From Flavobacterium selenitireducens (GTDB taxonomy: Bacteria > Bacteroidota > Bacteroidia > Flavobacteriales > Flavobacteriaceae): a stretch of DNA of 64,000 nucleotides. Under the pieces are notes generated by a model that saw only the letters and a program-made list of their open reading frames with translations, had not been told where the DNA came from and did no database searches. Positions within the stretch are counted from its first letter, which is position 1. Every line of letters begins with the position of its first letter. Positions 16,593 through 25,107 of this stretch are shown in pieces. A program made the translations under genes and the position numbers. The stretch covers positions 350,840 to 414,839 of the forward strand of contig NZ_JAAVIY010000002.1 in NCBI RefSeq assembly GCF_014748335.1, read 5' to 3'.

Positions 16593-19500
16593 TTATTTTC
16601 CGATGTTGATGTGAATGTATGTCCTGATTTCCCACTCTCTTCCGTTAGGGAATCCGATAGCGGTCGGATCCGGGACCCAGTTTCCTGCGGCGTCCAGGAC
16701 TTGCGTCGGGTTGTAGCGAGGCGAGTATTGGTCGAGTGACCTCCAGGTTCCGCGCACTCCGATTCGCGTTCTCGGGATAAAATTGATCCAGTCCGGTTTC
16801 CCGATTTCAGTAGAAAGGTCGGCCATCAACTGAAGCGGGAACGTCAGGTTGTAATCGCGGTGGTAATCGTAAGGTCCCCAATCGTTCACTCTTACAAAGG
16901 AAGTCAATTTTATTTGTCGGTAGATCACGCGCAAATCCATACCGTAGCGGTGGATCATACGGGCATCGCTTCCGTTGGCCTGGGCGTCGCCTCCGTAAAG
17001 CGTGGCGATGAAACCGAAGTCCTTGCTCCATTTCGATACGATGCGGCCGTTGATTTCATAAAGGTCTTTTGCCGGAGCCGCTCCGTCGAAAGCGAATGTA
17101 GTTCTTCCGTCAGGCAAGATTCCGATGGCTGCGTCCTGGGTTGTCGGCAAGTGGCGGAACACGATACCGGCGCTAACCGCAAATTTCGCGTCTTCCGTCC
17201 TGTCGTTTTCCCAGTTGTACATCCAGGTGCCCGGAGTAGGGTCGAACGTGAACAAAAGTTCTCCCGCAACCTGTTCCCGGTTCGCTCTTACGACAAATGG
17301 ATCGTCGAGGATGTTTCTCGGTCTGCCCGGCGCCATTGCGTTGGCGTTGATCGGGCCTTCAAGCGGCTTTTGCCACAAGAAGTTCGGTGCGATCTGGAAT
17401 TTGCCGAGGTTGTAGGTCAAACCAGTCAGGAAATTGTACTGGTTGCCGCTTCCGCTGTCTTTGAGTCGCCATCCGGTAAAGGTTTGGGTGTAATCGGCGC
17501 CACCGTTGGCAACCAATCCCATCGCGGCTCCCTGACCATACCAGTTGAATTTTCCTCCGGTGTAGGTTACTTTCGCTTTTCCTCCCCAATTGTCTTTAGA
17601 TTCGATATCGTGCTCGAAAACCTGCTGATTTTCTTCTGGGCCTCTGGCAACCTGATAATCTCTGCCGTTCAATGGCGATCCGGCCCAAATTCCGCCAAGA
17701 TCGATCCCGAATTTCCCGATTTTGCGGTTGACGTGCAGCGTGAAACGTCTTGTTTTAGGCTGTGGGATCGCAAAGGAACTTTCGGTGTTGGTCTGTTGTT
17801 CCAAATCTTCGTGGAAGACACCTGTTACGCCGAATTTGCCGATATTCTTAGAATATTTGAGCAATATCGCAGGGTTGGCGCCCCACCAAAGTTGCGGTCC
17901 GAAGGCAAGTTTCAATCCGCTGAACAATTTTTTTCCTTCCACTTCAAACCCGAGTGGTGCGATACCGTTGTAGATATCCATCGACGGGCCGTAGTTCGCC
18001 TCCGGGTACAATCCGAAGAAATCGCCTTCGTAGCCCCAGTGGTAGTGGCCGGTTCTGTAAAATCCGTTAAGGTTGAAAAGATTGTGGTTCCAGGTGTAGC
18101 TCGCGCTGTATAGCTGGACGCGGTTGTTCGAATCGAAACGGACTTCCTGGTTGTTGCGCTCGACGGTAACGGGACGGCCGCGGTTTTCGTAGAAAATCTG
18201 GTCGATAGGGTTCAGGGCGACGTTGCCCAGGATGTTGAATTCGACATTGGCTCTCATATTAGCCGCTGGATTGGCCTCTACGCCAATGTAAACCGATTGC
18301 ATATGGTCGAATCCTAATTTGTTCGGATATTCGGTCACGTTAGGATTGGCGTCGTCCGGAGTCGTGATGAGCGATCCGCCGGTATTGAACGTCGTAAATT
18401 CGGCTCTTAGCTTGCTGAATCGGATCAATCCGCCCTGCTTGCTCTCGAGTGCCGCTTTGTCGCCTCGTGCCCTGAGCGTCGCATCCATAACCTGGATATT
18501 GTCAAAGTGATTGTTGACTGCCGACAAGGAATTGGCGGCATATGGGTTCAATTTGTGGGCTTCCTTCAAAACATAATACGCTGAACGCGGATACAATTCA
18601 TAGAAGCCTTTCTCGTTCGTCGGGCCTTTGGCGCAGATCCCGAACCATTCTTCGTTCATGTTGTTCTGGCCTTGTTCGTAATCTCTCATATAGCCGCCGT
18701 TCGCCCACGATGCGTTCGTGTCGTGTACGTCAAGGCCGGCTGTCTGGCCGTATTTCCACCATCCGTCGCTGAACTGGAACGTGAATCCTCCGAGCGCATT
18801 CTGAGCTTTTCCCAATCCTGCCGCATTCTGGTAGATTTCCTTCCACTGGCTCAACAGGTAATACGATTGGGAGGTTTGATCCTCCTGGTTCGTGATGGCG
18901 TTGAAGGCATCGGCCCCGAACTCAGCGAACAAAACCGGTTTCCCGTATTCTTTTTTGACTTGCTCAAACAAATCCCCGAATGAAGTCCCGCGATAGACGT
19001 TCGTAGCGAAAATGTCGAAATCAGGGCATTCTTTCGAGATGATGTCGAGGTACATCAAGTCGCCGTTACAGAATGCGATCGGATGCGAGCCGTCTATCTT
19101 CTTCATCGAAACCGCAGCCTCGTTGAATAATTTGTACATGGCCACGGCGCGTTTGGTGGTCACACGCTCCGGCATAGGGATATTTTGCGTTTCGGCTCCG
19201 TCCCAGAACAAGCCGTAGTTGTTTTCGTTTCCGAGAAGGAACAACAGCAATCCTTTGGTGTCTTTGTAGTCGGAGGCGAGTTTCGCGACTTCATTCAACA
19301 GCATTTCGCGAACTGCCGGATCTGAATATTCCGTGTTCGGGACATAAGCGCCGTTGAGGTCGAGTCCGTATCGGCCGAACGAGTGGTTGATCATCGTGTG
19401 GATGCCGTGGGTCACGTATACGTATTCGATCCATTGCTTCGGCATTCCAGCATAAACCCTGATGGTGTTCACGCCCATGTTGCGAAGCAGCGACATTTCT

Positions 19501-19727
19501 TCGTCGAGCGCCTGTTTGATGAAGGCGTCAGGCTGCGTCCACAAACTGTAGGCGTAATTGGTACCTACCGGATAGTAGTCCCAGTTCATCCCGTTGACGA
19601 TAAAATCTTTTCCATTGACTACCAATTTCGACCCATCGCTGCCGTTCGCCACAACAATCTTGTCTTGTTGCGCAAACGCGGAAGGAGAAAAAATGACAAT
19701 GGTCAGTAATAAAATAAGTTTTCTCAT
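16593..19727 (-). CDS. TIM-barrel glycoside hydrolase fused to an outer-membrane beta-barrel
   Basis: The start is ATG 19727 (signal peptide MRKLILLLTIVIFSPSAFAQ, 1044 residues); ATG 19739 is an alternative. Residues ~25-430 form a clan GH-A-type barrel: GVNTIRVYAGMP on an early strand, the likely acid/base Glu168 in LLFLLGNENN, and the likely nucleophile Glu269 in GKPVLFAEFGADAF. It resembles GH2 catalytic domains and GH72-type glucanosyltransferases, but no exact family is claimed. From ~430 the sequence turns into alternating amphipathic strands rich in Tyr/Trp with turns such as YSASYTWNHNLFNLNGF, and it ends in IRTYIHINIGK, the aromatic-strand ending typical of outer-membrane barrels though without a final Phe. 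It is first in the operon of glycan-binding lipoprotein, GH16 and GH3. An enzyme tethered to or feeding its own pore is inferred. Confidence 0.78.
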   Translation of the reverse strand: MRKLILLLTIVIFSPSAFAQQDKIVVANGSDGSKLVVNGKDFIVNGMNWDYYPVGTNYAYSLWTQPDAFIKQALDEEMSLLRNMGVNTIRVYAGMPKQWIEYVYVTHGIHTMINHSFGRYGLDLNGAYVPNTEYSDPAVREMLLNEVAKLASDYKDTKGLLLFLLGNENNYGLFWDGAETQNIPMPERVTTKRAVAMYKLFNEAAVSMKKIDGSHPIAFCNGDLMYLDIISKECPDFDIFATNVYRGTSFGDLFEQVKKEYGKPVLFAEFGADAFNAITNQEDQTSQSYYLLSQWKEIYQNAAGLGKAQNALGGFTFQFSDGWWKYGQTAGLDVHDTNASWANGGYMRDYEQGQNNMNEEWFGICAKGPTNEKGFYELYPRSAYYVLKEAHKLNPYAANSLSAVNNHFDNIQVMDATLRARGDKAALESKQGGLIRFSKLRAEFTTFNTGGSLITTPDDANPNVTEYPNKLGFDHMQSVYIGVEANPAANMRANVEFNILGNVALNPIDQIFYENRGRPVTVERNNQEVRFDSNNRVQLYSASYTWNHNLFNLNGFYRTGHYHWGYEGDFFGLYPEANYGPSMDIYNGIAPLGFEVEGKKLFSGLKLAFGPQLWWGANPAILLKYSKNIGKFGVTGVFHEDLEQQTNTESSFAIPQPKTRRFTLHVNRKIGKFGIDLGGIWAGSPLNGRDYQVARGPEENQQVFEHDIESKDNWGGKAKVTYTGGKFNWYGQGAAMGLVANGGADYTQTFTGWRLKDSGSGNQYNFLTGLTYNLGKFQIAPNFLWQKPLEGPINANAMAPGRPRNILDDPFVVRANREQVAGELLFTFDPTPGTWMYNWENDRTEDAKFAVSAGIVFRHLPTTQDAAIGILPDGRTTFAFDGAAPAKDLYEINGRIVSKWSKDFGFIATLYGGDAQANGSDARMIHRYGMDLRVIYRQIKLTSFVRVNDWGPYDYHRDYNLTFPLQLMADLSTEIGKPDWINFIPRTRIGVRGTWRSLDQYSPRYNPTQVLDAAGNWVPDPTAIGFPNGREWEIRTYIHINIGK

Positions 19728-20030
19728 TTCAATGTTCATTTGTTTGGTTTGGAGTAATACGGTAGGGTTGTACCGACGCAATTTTTGTCGCGCAACAAAA
19801 GTGTCGCAAAAAAAATTTCGATTCGCTAAAACTACATTTTTTGCTGTGCCGAAATCGAATTGGGCTTTGAAAGAAACCATACAATGCGATATTGCCCTGA
19901 CATTTCGCTAAAACCCGCATTTAACACTGTTTTAACAGCGATTGACGCGTTGTAAATGGCCGTCGGATAGAGCTGTTAAAGTCATTTCGTATGGTTGTTG
20001 TATAGTTGTTTTGAGGCACGGATAAGGCGG
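19728..20030. promoter_or_regulatory. Intergenic control region of the beta-glucan operon
   Basis: About 300 bases between the regulator's stop and the operon start. It holds GTATGGTTGTTGTATAGTT at 19989-20007, matching 32015-32033 at 18 of 19 bases, a GTATGG site on the minus strand at 19877-19882 inside GTATGGTTTC, and two direct copies of TTCGCTAAAAC near 19823 and 19907. No exact TAnnTTTG box on the minus strand was found. The sites are candidate binding positions for the adjacent LuxR-type regulator (inference). Confidence 0.4.
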
Positions 20031-22838
20031 TTAAACCGACAAAATGTACTCCACAACACCTGTTTCGTGCGGCAGGTCCATTTTTTTACGCAAACGATAT
20101 CTCTTGACCTCGACGCTCCTCACGGAAATGTTCAAAAGCGGCGCGATTTCCTTAGAAGATAAATTCAATCTCAGATACGCGCAAAGACGTAAATCGTTTG
20201 GCGTCAAAGACGGATGCAACTGTTTTATCTTCTTGAGGAAGTCGTTGTCGGCATTGTTGAAGGCTTCCTTGAAAATCGTCCAGGAATCGTCTTCCGAAAT
20301 GCTCTTATTGATGGTGTTGATCACCGATTTTATGCTTTTGTCGTCCTGGTCGGAGCTCGTCCGCTTCAAATCGTCTTTGATCAGCGCCAGCAACTCGTTC
20401 TTTTTCATGAGACCCATCGTCGAAACGGCCAGCTCGCGGTTTTTGCTGTCGACATCGCTCGAAAGCTGCTCGTTCTTGAGTTTCATGAGTTGCTGCTCGT
20501 TCTCAAGTTCTTTTATTTCAAGCAACAGGTTGTTCTCTTCGATGAGTTTTTGCTCTTTTTTGCGATAGTATTCTTTGTACGCCTTGTGGATGTAAGCCGC
20601 CAGCAGCAACGCCACGATGAGGTAAATGACAAGTGCAAGATTGGTCGCATACCACGGCTTGCAAATCGTGAACCTGTAAGTTGCCACGTCCCTCGGGTTG
20701 GAATTGGCAATTTTCGCCCTGACCTTGAACACGTAATCGCCTGGAGGTAAATTCTTGAAGTTGGCCGTCGTCCTGGCCGACCACTTGCTCCATTCCTCCT
20801 GCAGACCGTCGAGTATGTATTGGTATTCGGTGTAGATGTATTTGTTGTATTCCGGAACCGTATAGTTGAGGATGATGTTGTTCTCGTCATATGCAAATTC
20901 GCCCGTGTCCTTGACGGCGCAACTGATGAGTTCCTCGTCGAGTTTGTTGATCGTGACGTTGGTTATCGAGACATTATTGCTTTTGAACCTGAGGTCGTTG
21001 AGGTTGATTGTGTAGTAGCCGTCGGTTGTCCCAATGAGGTAAATCGAATTCGACAATCGCGTGACGTTTTCGTATCCGAGCATCGAGCCCGTAAGCGACA
21101 TTGGGATCGGGATCGTATTCTTCTTGAGTTCGTTCCCGATTTTATTCACCGTGAAGTAATGGATGTAATTTTTCGAGAACATCCACAATTTGCTCGAATT
21201 ATCGGCGATGAGTTTGCCCGACGTATACTCGTCTTTTTCGAAAATTGCGCTCAGTGTCTTGTCCCGTCGGAAGGCTTTGTGCTTTTCATCGAGCATGTAA
21301 ATGCCTTCCTTATTGGCGTAATAAATCGTATTGTCGAATTTGATCAGACTCGCATTTTTGCCTTTCTTGGGCGTTTTGAGCATCGTCAGCGCCGAGCAAC
21401 TCCGATAATTTTCATCGAGCTTGAATCGAAAAACGCCTTTGTATTCATGGCTGATGTAAACGTCCCTCGCGCCCGAAATCTCGAAATGCTTGGCCGAATA
21501 ATCGAATTTGGAAATCTTGTTCCGAAACGTCCACTTTCCGTTGACATTGTGCAGTACCGAAATCCCGTAGTAATTTCCCTGCATCAACAAATCAGGTTTG
21601 CCAGGCACTTTTACGAATCCCCACGTTCCCGAAGCCGAGAAGATAGGCGTGGCAACACCATCGTTCACTACGAAAGTCCCGGAGTCGTGTCCGCAAAATA
21701 TCGTGCCCTGATATCCGAAAAGCGACCAAACCTGTCCCTTTGTGTTGGCGATGAATTTAAACGGCTCGCCCGACTCGTAATTTTTGTAAAAAAGCCCCTG
21801 GTTGGTGCCGATGTACAGCTTGCCATTGTGAAGCAGCGAGGCATAGACGGTTCCCAAAAATCCGGTCTTGTCGGAGTAGCTTCGTATCGGCGATTTCAGG
21901 TTGATGCAATTGATGCCGTTGTCGAGCCCTATCCACAAATTTTCGTCCGCGTCCTCGAACACCGACAGGATCGTGTTGTTGCTCAATCCTCTGTCCTGGG
22001 TAATGTGATACTTGAGTTTCCCTGTCGAGGAAAGAATGAACACGCCGTTGGAGATGGTTCCCACTGCAAATCCTTTGTCGGACAACTGCTGGCAACTGTA
22101 GACGCTGCTGTTGATGATCTGGTCGTCCACATCCGAAAAGAAAGGCGCGAAACTTCCGTTGATAAACGTGAAAAATCCGTTGTGCTGGGTTTGGAGAAGC
22201 AAGCCGTCGTCTGCCGAAAAAATCGCGACGATCTTGTTGTTCACCGCAACGGGATGATTGGAAACGAGCTTTGCCTTGCCGTTCTCGATCTCGTACAAGC
22301 CTTCGTTGGCCACCTGGTAAAAAATCGAATTATTGGCCTGGAACGACTTCAGGATGCTGTTTTTTGGCGCGATCACCGTAAACTTTTCCGCCTTGGTGTC
22401 GTAAATGTGGATCTGGTCGAGCGACTGGAAAATCATCCATTGCTCATACGAAAAGATGTTCCAGAACTGCTCGTCATCTACTATGCGACTCTTTATTTTT
22501 TGGCTAAGCGACGTGTATTTCAATTGATTGTTCGGCTCCCGTGTCCAGAATCCGAACTCCATGTAACAACCGGTGTAAATCCTGTCGCCTACCACTTTTA
22601 CCGAACGGACGATCGTTTCGTTCGGAGACGGATACAACGTCCAGGCCGATCCGTTGAACTCGAGCAAACCTTCGTTGTTCGCAAAGAACATAAAGCGTTG
22701 GGCGTCCTGCGAAATCATCCAGTTCTGGTTCCCCGCGTTGTAGGTAGCGGAACTATATTTTACGATTGGCGACAATTCCTGGGCAAACAGCAAAACTGGG
22801 AAGAGCAATAACCAAATAAGGGCAAATTTGATTTTCAT
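20031..22838 (-). CDS. Membrane-bound propeller sensor / LuxR-type transcription regulator
   Basis: The start is ATG 22838 (935 residues) at signal peptide MKIKFALIWLLLFPVLLFAQ; the frame continues upstream to a TTG but that part overlaps the neighbouring gene. Residues ~25-640 are two-component-regulator propeller repeats (e.g. NTILSVFEDADENLWIGLDN), then a Y_Y_Y domain (EYQYILDGLQEEWSKW ... LPPGDYVFKVRAK), one membrane helix (~LALVIYLIVALLLAAYI), a coiled coil, and a C-terminal LuxR-like helix-turn-helix (LTPNDLRLCAYLRLNLSSKEI ... RSVEVKRYRLRKKM). There is no kinase or receiver domain, so a periplasmic glycan signal would act directly across the membrane on the DNA-binding domain. It sits immediately upstream of the beta-glucan operon on the same strand and is the obvious candidate regulator (inference). 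Confidence 0.85.
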   Translation of the reverse strand: MKIKFALIWLLLFPVLLFAQELSPIVKYSSATYNAGNQNWMISQDAQRFMFFANNEGLLEFNGSAWTLYPSPNETIVRSVKVVGDRIYTGCYMEFGFWTREPNNQLKYTSLSQKIKSRIVDDEQFWNIFSYEQWMIFQSLDQIHIYDTKAEKFTVIAPKNSILKSFQANNSIFYQVANEGLYEIENGKAKLVSNHPVAVNNKIVAIFSADDGLLLQTQHNGFFTFINGSFAPFFSDVDDQIINSSVYSCQQLSDKGFAVGTISNGVFILSSTGKLKYHITQDRGLSNNTILSVFEDADENLWIGLDNGINCINLKSPIRSYSDKTGFLGTVYASLLHNGKLYIGTNQGLFYKNYESGEPFKFIANTKGQVWSLFGYQGTIFCGHDSGTFVVNDGVATPIFSASGTWGFVKVPGKPDLLMQGNYYGISVLHNVNGKWTFRNKISKFDYSAKHFEISGARDVYISHEYKGVFRFKLDENYRSCSALTMLKTPKKGKNASLIKFDNTIYYANKEGIYMLDEKHKAFRRDKTLSAIFEKDEYTSGKLIADNSSKLWMFSKNYIHYFTVNKIGNELKKNTIPIPMSLTGSMLGYENVTRLSNSIYLIGTTDGYYTINLNDLRFKSNNVSITNVTINKLDEELISCAVKDTGEFAYDENNIILNYTVPEYNKYIYTEYQYILDGLQEEWSKWSARTTANFKNLPPGDYVFKVRAKIANSNPRDVATYRFTICKPWYATNLALVIYLIVALLLAAYIHKAYKEYYRKKEQKLIEENNLLLEIKELENEQQLMKLKNEQLSSDVDSKNRELAVSTMGLMKKNELLALIKDDLKRTSSDQDDKSIKSVINTINKSISEDDSWTIFKEAFNNADNDFLKKIKQLHPSLTPNDLRLCAYLRLNLSSKEIAPLLNISVRSVEVKRYRLRKKMDLPHETGVVEYILSV

Positions 22839-23019
22839 TCTGGCAAAAAGGGTTGTTTTCAGTTTTTGGATGGTTTTCGGCTCGTGGCAACCGATGGTTT
22901 TCGTGTCGCAATATAAATTAAGAAATCGATTTCGTACAATTTTATCGTCTGATTTGGCGCCGCATCGCGAATTAACACCTGAAATGGGTGTCATTTCCGA
23001 CGATGACGTCCCGTAATTT

Positions 23020-25038
23020 TTATCGGACCTGCTGGACTTCAAATACTGTTTTGCCGCTGTATCCGTCGATTTCAACTCCCGTAACGAAATTCTCGACCCA
23101 CACTTCGACGTAATCGGTGGCAGCCAATTGAACGAGACAGCTCACCGAACGCTCGACAATTCCGACTCCGTGATGATCATAGGACGTCTCCTGTCGCAGT
23201 GTTCCGTTCACGTAAATTCCGATCGAATACATATCGCCATTGCTTTGATTGTTGGTGTGGAATGCCGCGTCGATGCGATAGAACCCTGCTGTTGTGGCGG
23301 TAAATCGGCCGTTGGTGATGTTGAACTCGTTCGAGGTATCAAAAGCTTCGGTATTGAACAGGACTTTTTGCCATCCGGCATTGGTCAACACTTGATTCGC
23401 CGATCGGTTGGCCCTTACAAGCGATAGTGAAGTGGCGGGATTGGTAACCCAACTGGTAGCGCCGGCTCCGTTCGTCTGCAAAATCTGGCCGTTGGTTCCT
23501 CTTACGTTCGGCAGTGAATATCCGTTGGCATTAGCGGGATTGTTGATTTGCAACGTCCCGTTGACGCGCGCAATGTTGTTATCGAACTCACCGTAAATCA
23601 GCGCATTGCTAGCGTTTGAATTGGAGTTGTCGATATACAATTTATTGGAACCTGTTTCAGACGCACCTGCGTTATAGCCCAAAGCGACATTGCCGGTGCC
23701 GACAGTGTTCGCAGCAAGCGTTCCGTAACCGATAGCGGTATTGTTGCTCGCGGTTTGGCCCGCTGTCAAAGCATTATATCCGACGGCGACATTATTGGTC
23801 GATGCCCCGTTTCCTTTAAGCGTATTGGAGCCAATTGCGGTATTGTAGGAACCCGATGAACGGTAACCGGACTGCCATCCCAAAAAGGCGTTGTGAGTCG
23901 CGGCACCGGTATTGAAGCGCCCGGACTCGGAACCGATATAGGTATTGTTTGCACCATTTCCGTGTTCGTCTCCGGCCATGAATCCTACCGCCGTATTGGC
24001 AGCGCCGGTGCTGATACGCAACGCATCGGAACCAACGGCAGTGTTGTTTGCAGCGGTCGTATTGCCGAGCAAGGCTTGTTGGCCAATCGCTGTATTGCCA
24101 CCTGCGGTATTGTTGTGCAGTGCATGCCTTCCGATAGCCGTATTGTTGCTACCGCCTCCGTTGAAGAACAGTGCCTGGTATCCGATTGAGGTGTTGTTGC
24201 CGCCTGTCGTACCAAGCGAAGCCTCGAAACCTATAGCGGTGTTTTGCGTACCGGTAGCATTCGAAGCCAATGCCCGAAAACCTGTCGCCGTGTTGCCCGA
24301 ACCAGATGTATTATTGGTGAGCGCGTGATATCCGACAGCGGTATTGTTGCTTGCCGTATTCCGGTTCAATGCTGAAAACCCGACAGCGGTAGACGCACTT
24401 GCGTTGTTCAGCGCTAAAGTCCCGTTTCCGATGGCGGTATTTTGGGCACCTCCGGTATTCGCAGATAATGCTCCGTTTCCGAAAGCAACGTTGTCCGGGC
24501 CGGTAGCGACCGCCAAAGCATTGGTTCCGAAAGCTGTGTTAGTGGTCGCTGCTCCATTGTTCAGCGCGTTCAATCCAAATGAGGTGCTCGTCGCACCGAT
24601 TTTTCCTGCGGCGGTATTCGCTCGGCGGAAGGCGAGATCGACATTATCCGTCGTTCCCAGGAAATTGGCCGTTCCTGATAAGCCTGTGTTTCCTGTGGTC
24701 GTCCAGGCGTTCGTCGCACCCGAGCCCAATCGTTCCCAGACGGTTCCGTTGAAGAAGTAAAAGCCCGCGGCCGTAACGTTGATCGTCGTGCCCGTGGCGG
24801 TTCCGTTCGATATGTCGTTCACGTAAATCATGGTAGATGTCGGTGTAGCGGCCATCGTTTGGGCGCGAAGTCGGGAAACCCGCGGAATCAGGAGGCCGTC
24901 GACCGTTGTTCCGGTCAAGTTTGTCGCTGTGACGTCGAGCGTCGCTGCCGGAGCCGTGGTTCCTACGCCGACCTGAGCCATGCCTGCCGTCGAAAAAATA
25001 AAAAACAGCAGCGTTAATTTGATTCTTGAGTTCTTCAT
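23020..25038 (-). CDS. Secreted beta-roll (NTAIG-repeat) protein with C1q/TNF-like C-terminal domain
   Basis: 672 residues with signal peptide MKNSRIKLTLLFFIFSTAGMAQ. An N-terminal ~110-residue region (VGVGTTAPAATLDVTATN, typical of Bacteroidota tail-fibre-like proteins) is followed by about 20 repeats of 14-25 residues with the core NNTAIGxxAL, between ~150 and ~480. The pattern is the left-handed beta-roll of trimeric autotransporter heads. A short neck leads to a C-terminal ~130-residue domain (WQKVLFNTEAFDTSNEF, ATTAGFYRIDAAF, YVEVWVEN) that looks like a C1q/TNF-type trimerising jelly roll. There is no YadA membrane anchor and no T9SS tail. A trimeric fibre on the surface is inferred. Only 69 bases separate it from the upstream gene, and a terminator lies in that space. 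Confidence 0.72.
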   Translation of the reverse strand: MKNSRIKLTLLFFIFSTAGMAQVGVGTTAPAATLDVTATNLTGTTVDGLLIPRVSRLRAQTMAATPTSTMIYVNDISNGTATGTTINVTAAGFYFFNGTVWERLGSGATNAWTTTGNTGLSGTANFLGTTDNVDLAFRRANTAAGKIGATSTSFGLNALNNGAATTNTAFGTNALAVATGPDNVAFGNGALSANTGGAQNTAIGNGTLALNNASASTAVGFSALNRNTASNNTAVGYHALTNNTSGSGNTATGFRALASNATGTQNTAIGFEASLGTTGGNNTSIGYQALFFNGGGSNNTAIGRHALHNNTAGGNTAIGQQALLGNTTAANNTAVGSDALRISTGAANTAVGFMAGDEHGNGANNTYIGSESGRFNTGAATHNAFLGWQSGYRSSGSYNTAIGSNTLKGNGASTNNVAVGYNALTAGQTASNNTAIGYGTLAANTVGTGNVALGYNAGASETGSNKLYIDNSNSNASNALIYGEFDNNIARVNGTLQINNPANANGYSLPNVRGTNGQILQTNGAGATSWVTNPATSLSLVRANRSANQVLTNAGWQKVLFNTEAFDTSNEFNITNGRFTATTAGFYRIDAAFHTNNQSNGDMYSIGIYVNGTLRQETSYDHHGVGIVERSVSCLVQLAATDYVEVWVENFVTGVEIDGYSGKTVFEVQQVR

Positions 25039-25059
25039 AGTTTGATTTTTAGAAATTAA

Positions 25060-25091
25060 AAAAACACCTCCCGATATAGAGAGGTGTTTTT
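25060..25091 (-). terminator. Rho-independent terminator after the 25108 gene
   Basis: A perfect AAAAACACCTC / GAGGTGTTTTT stem with a ~10-base loop and a T run on the minus strand. It lies between two co-directional genes, only 22 bases before the start of the beta-roll gene, so it may attenuate read-through into that gene. Confidence 0.8.
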
Positions 25092-25107
25092 CGTAATAAC
25101 CTACAAC

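Noticed and set aside
16860..18113. Plus-strand ORF of 417 residues
   Set aside because: Antisense shadow of the beta-barrel part of the GH fusion.
20820..22811. Long plus-strand ORF (663 residues)
   Set aside because: Antisense to the propeller/LuxR gene, whose domains are clear; the composition leaves few stops on the opposite strand.
23020..25038. Prophage tail fibre
   Set aside because: No other phage genes nearby, and the protein has a signal peptide.
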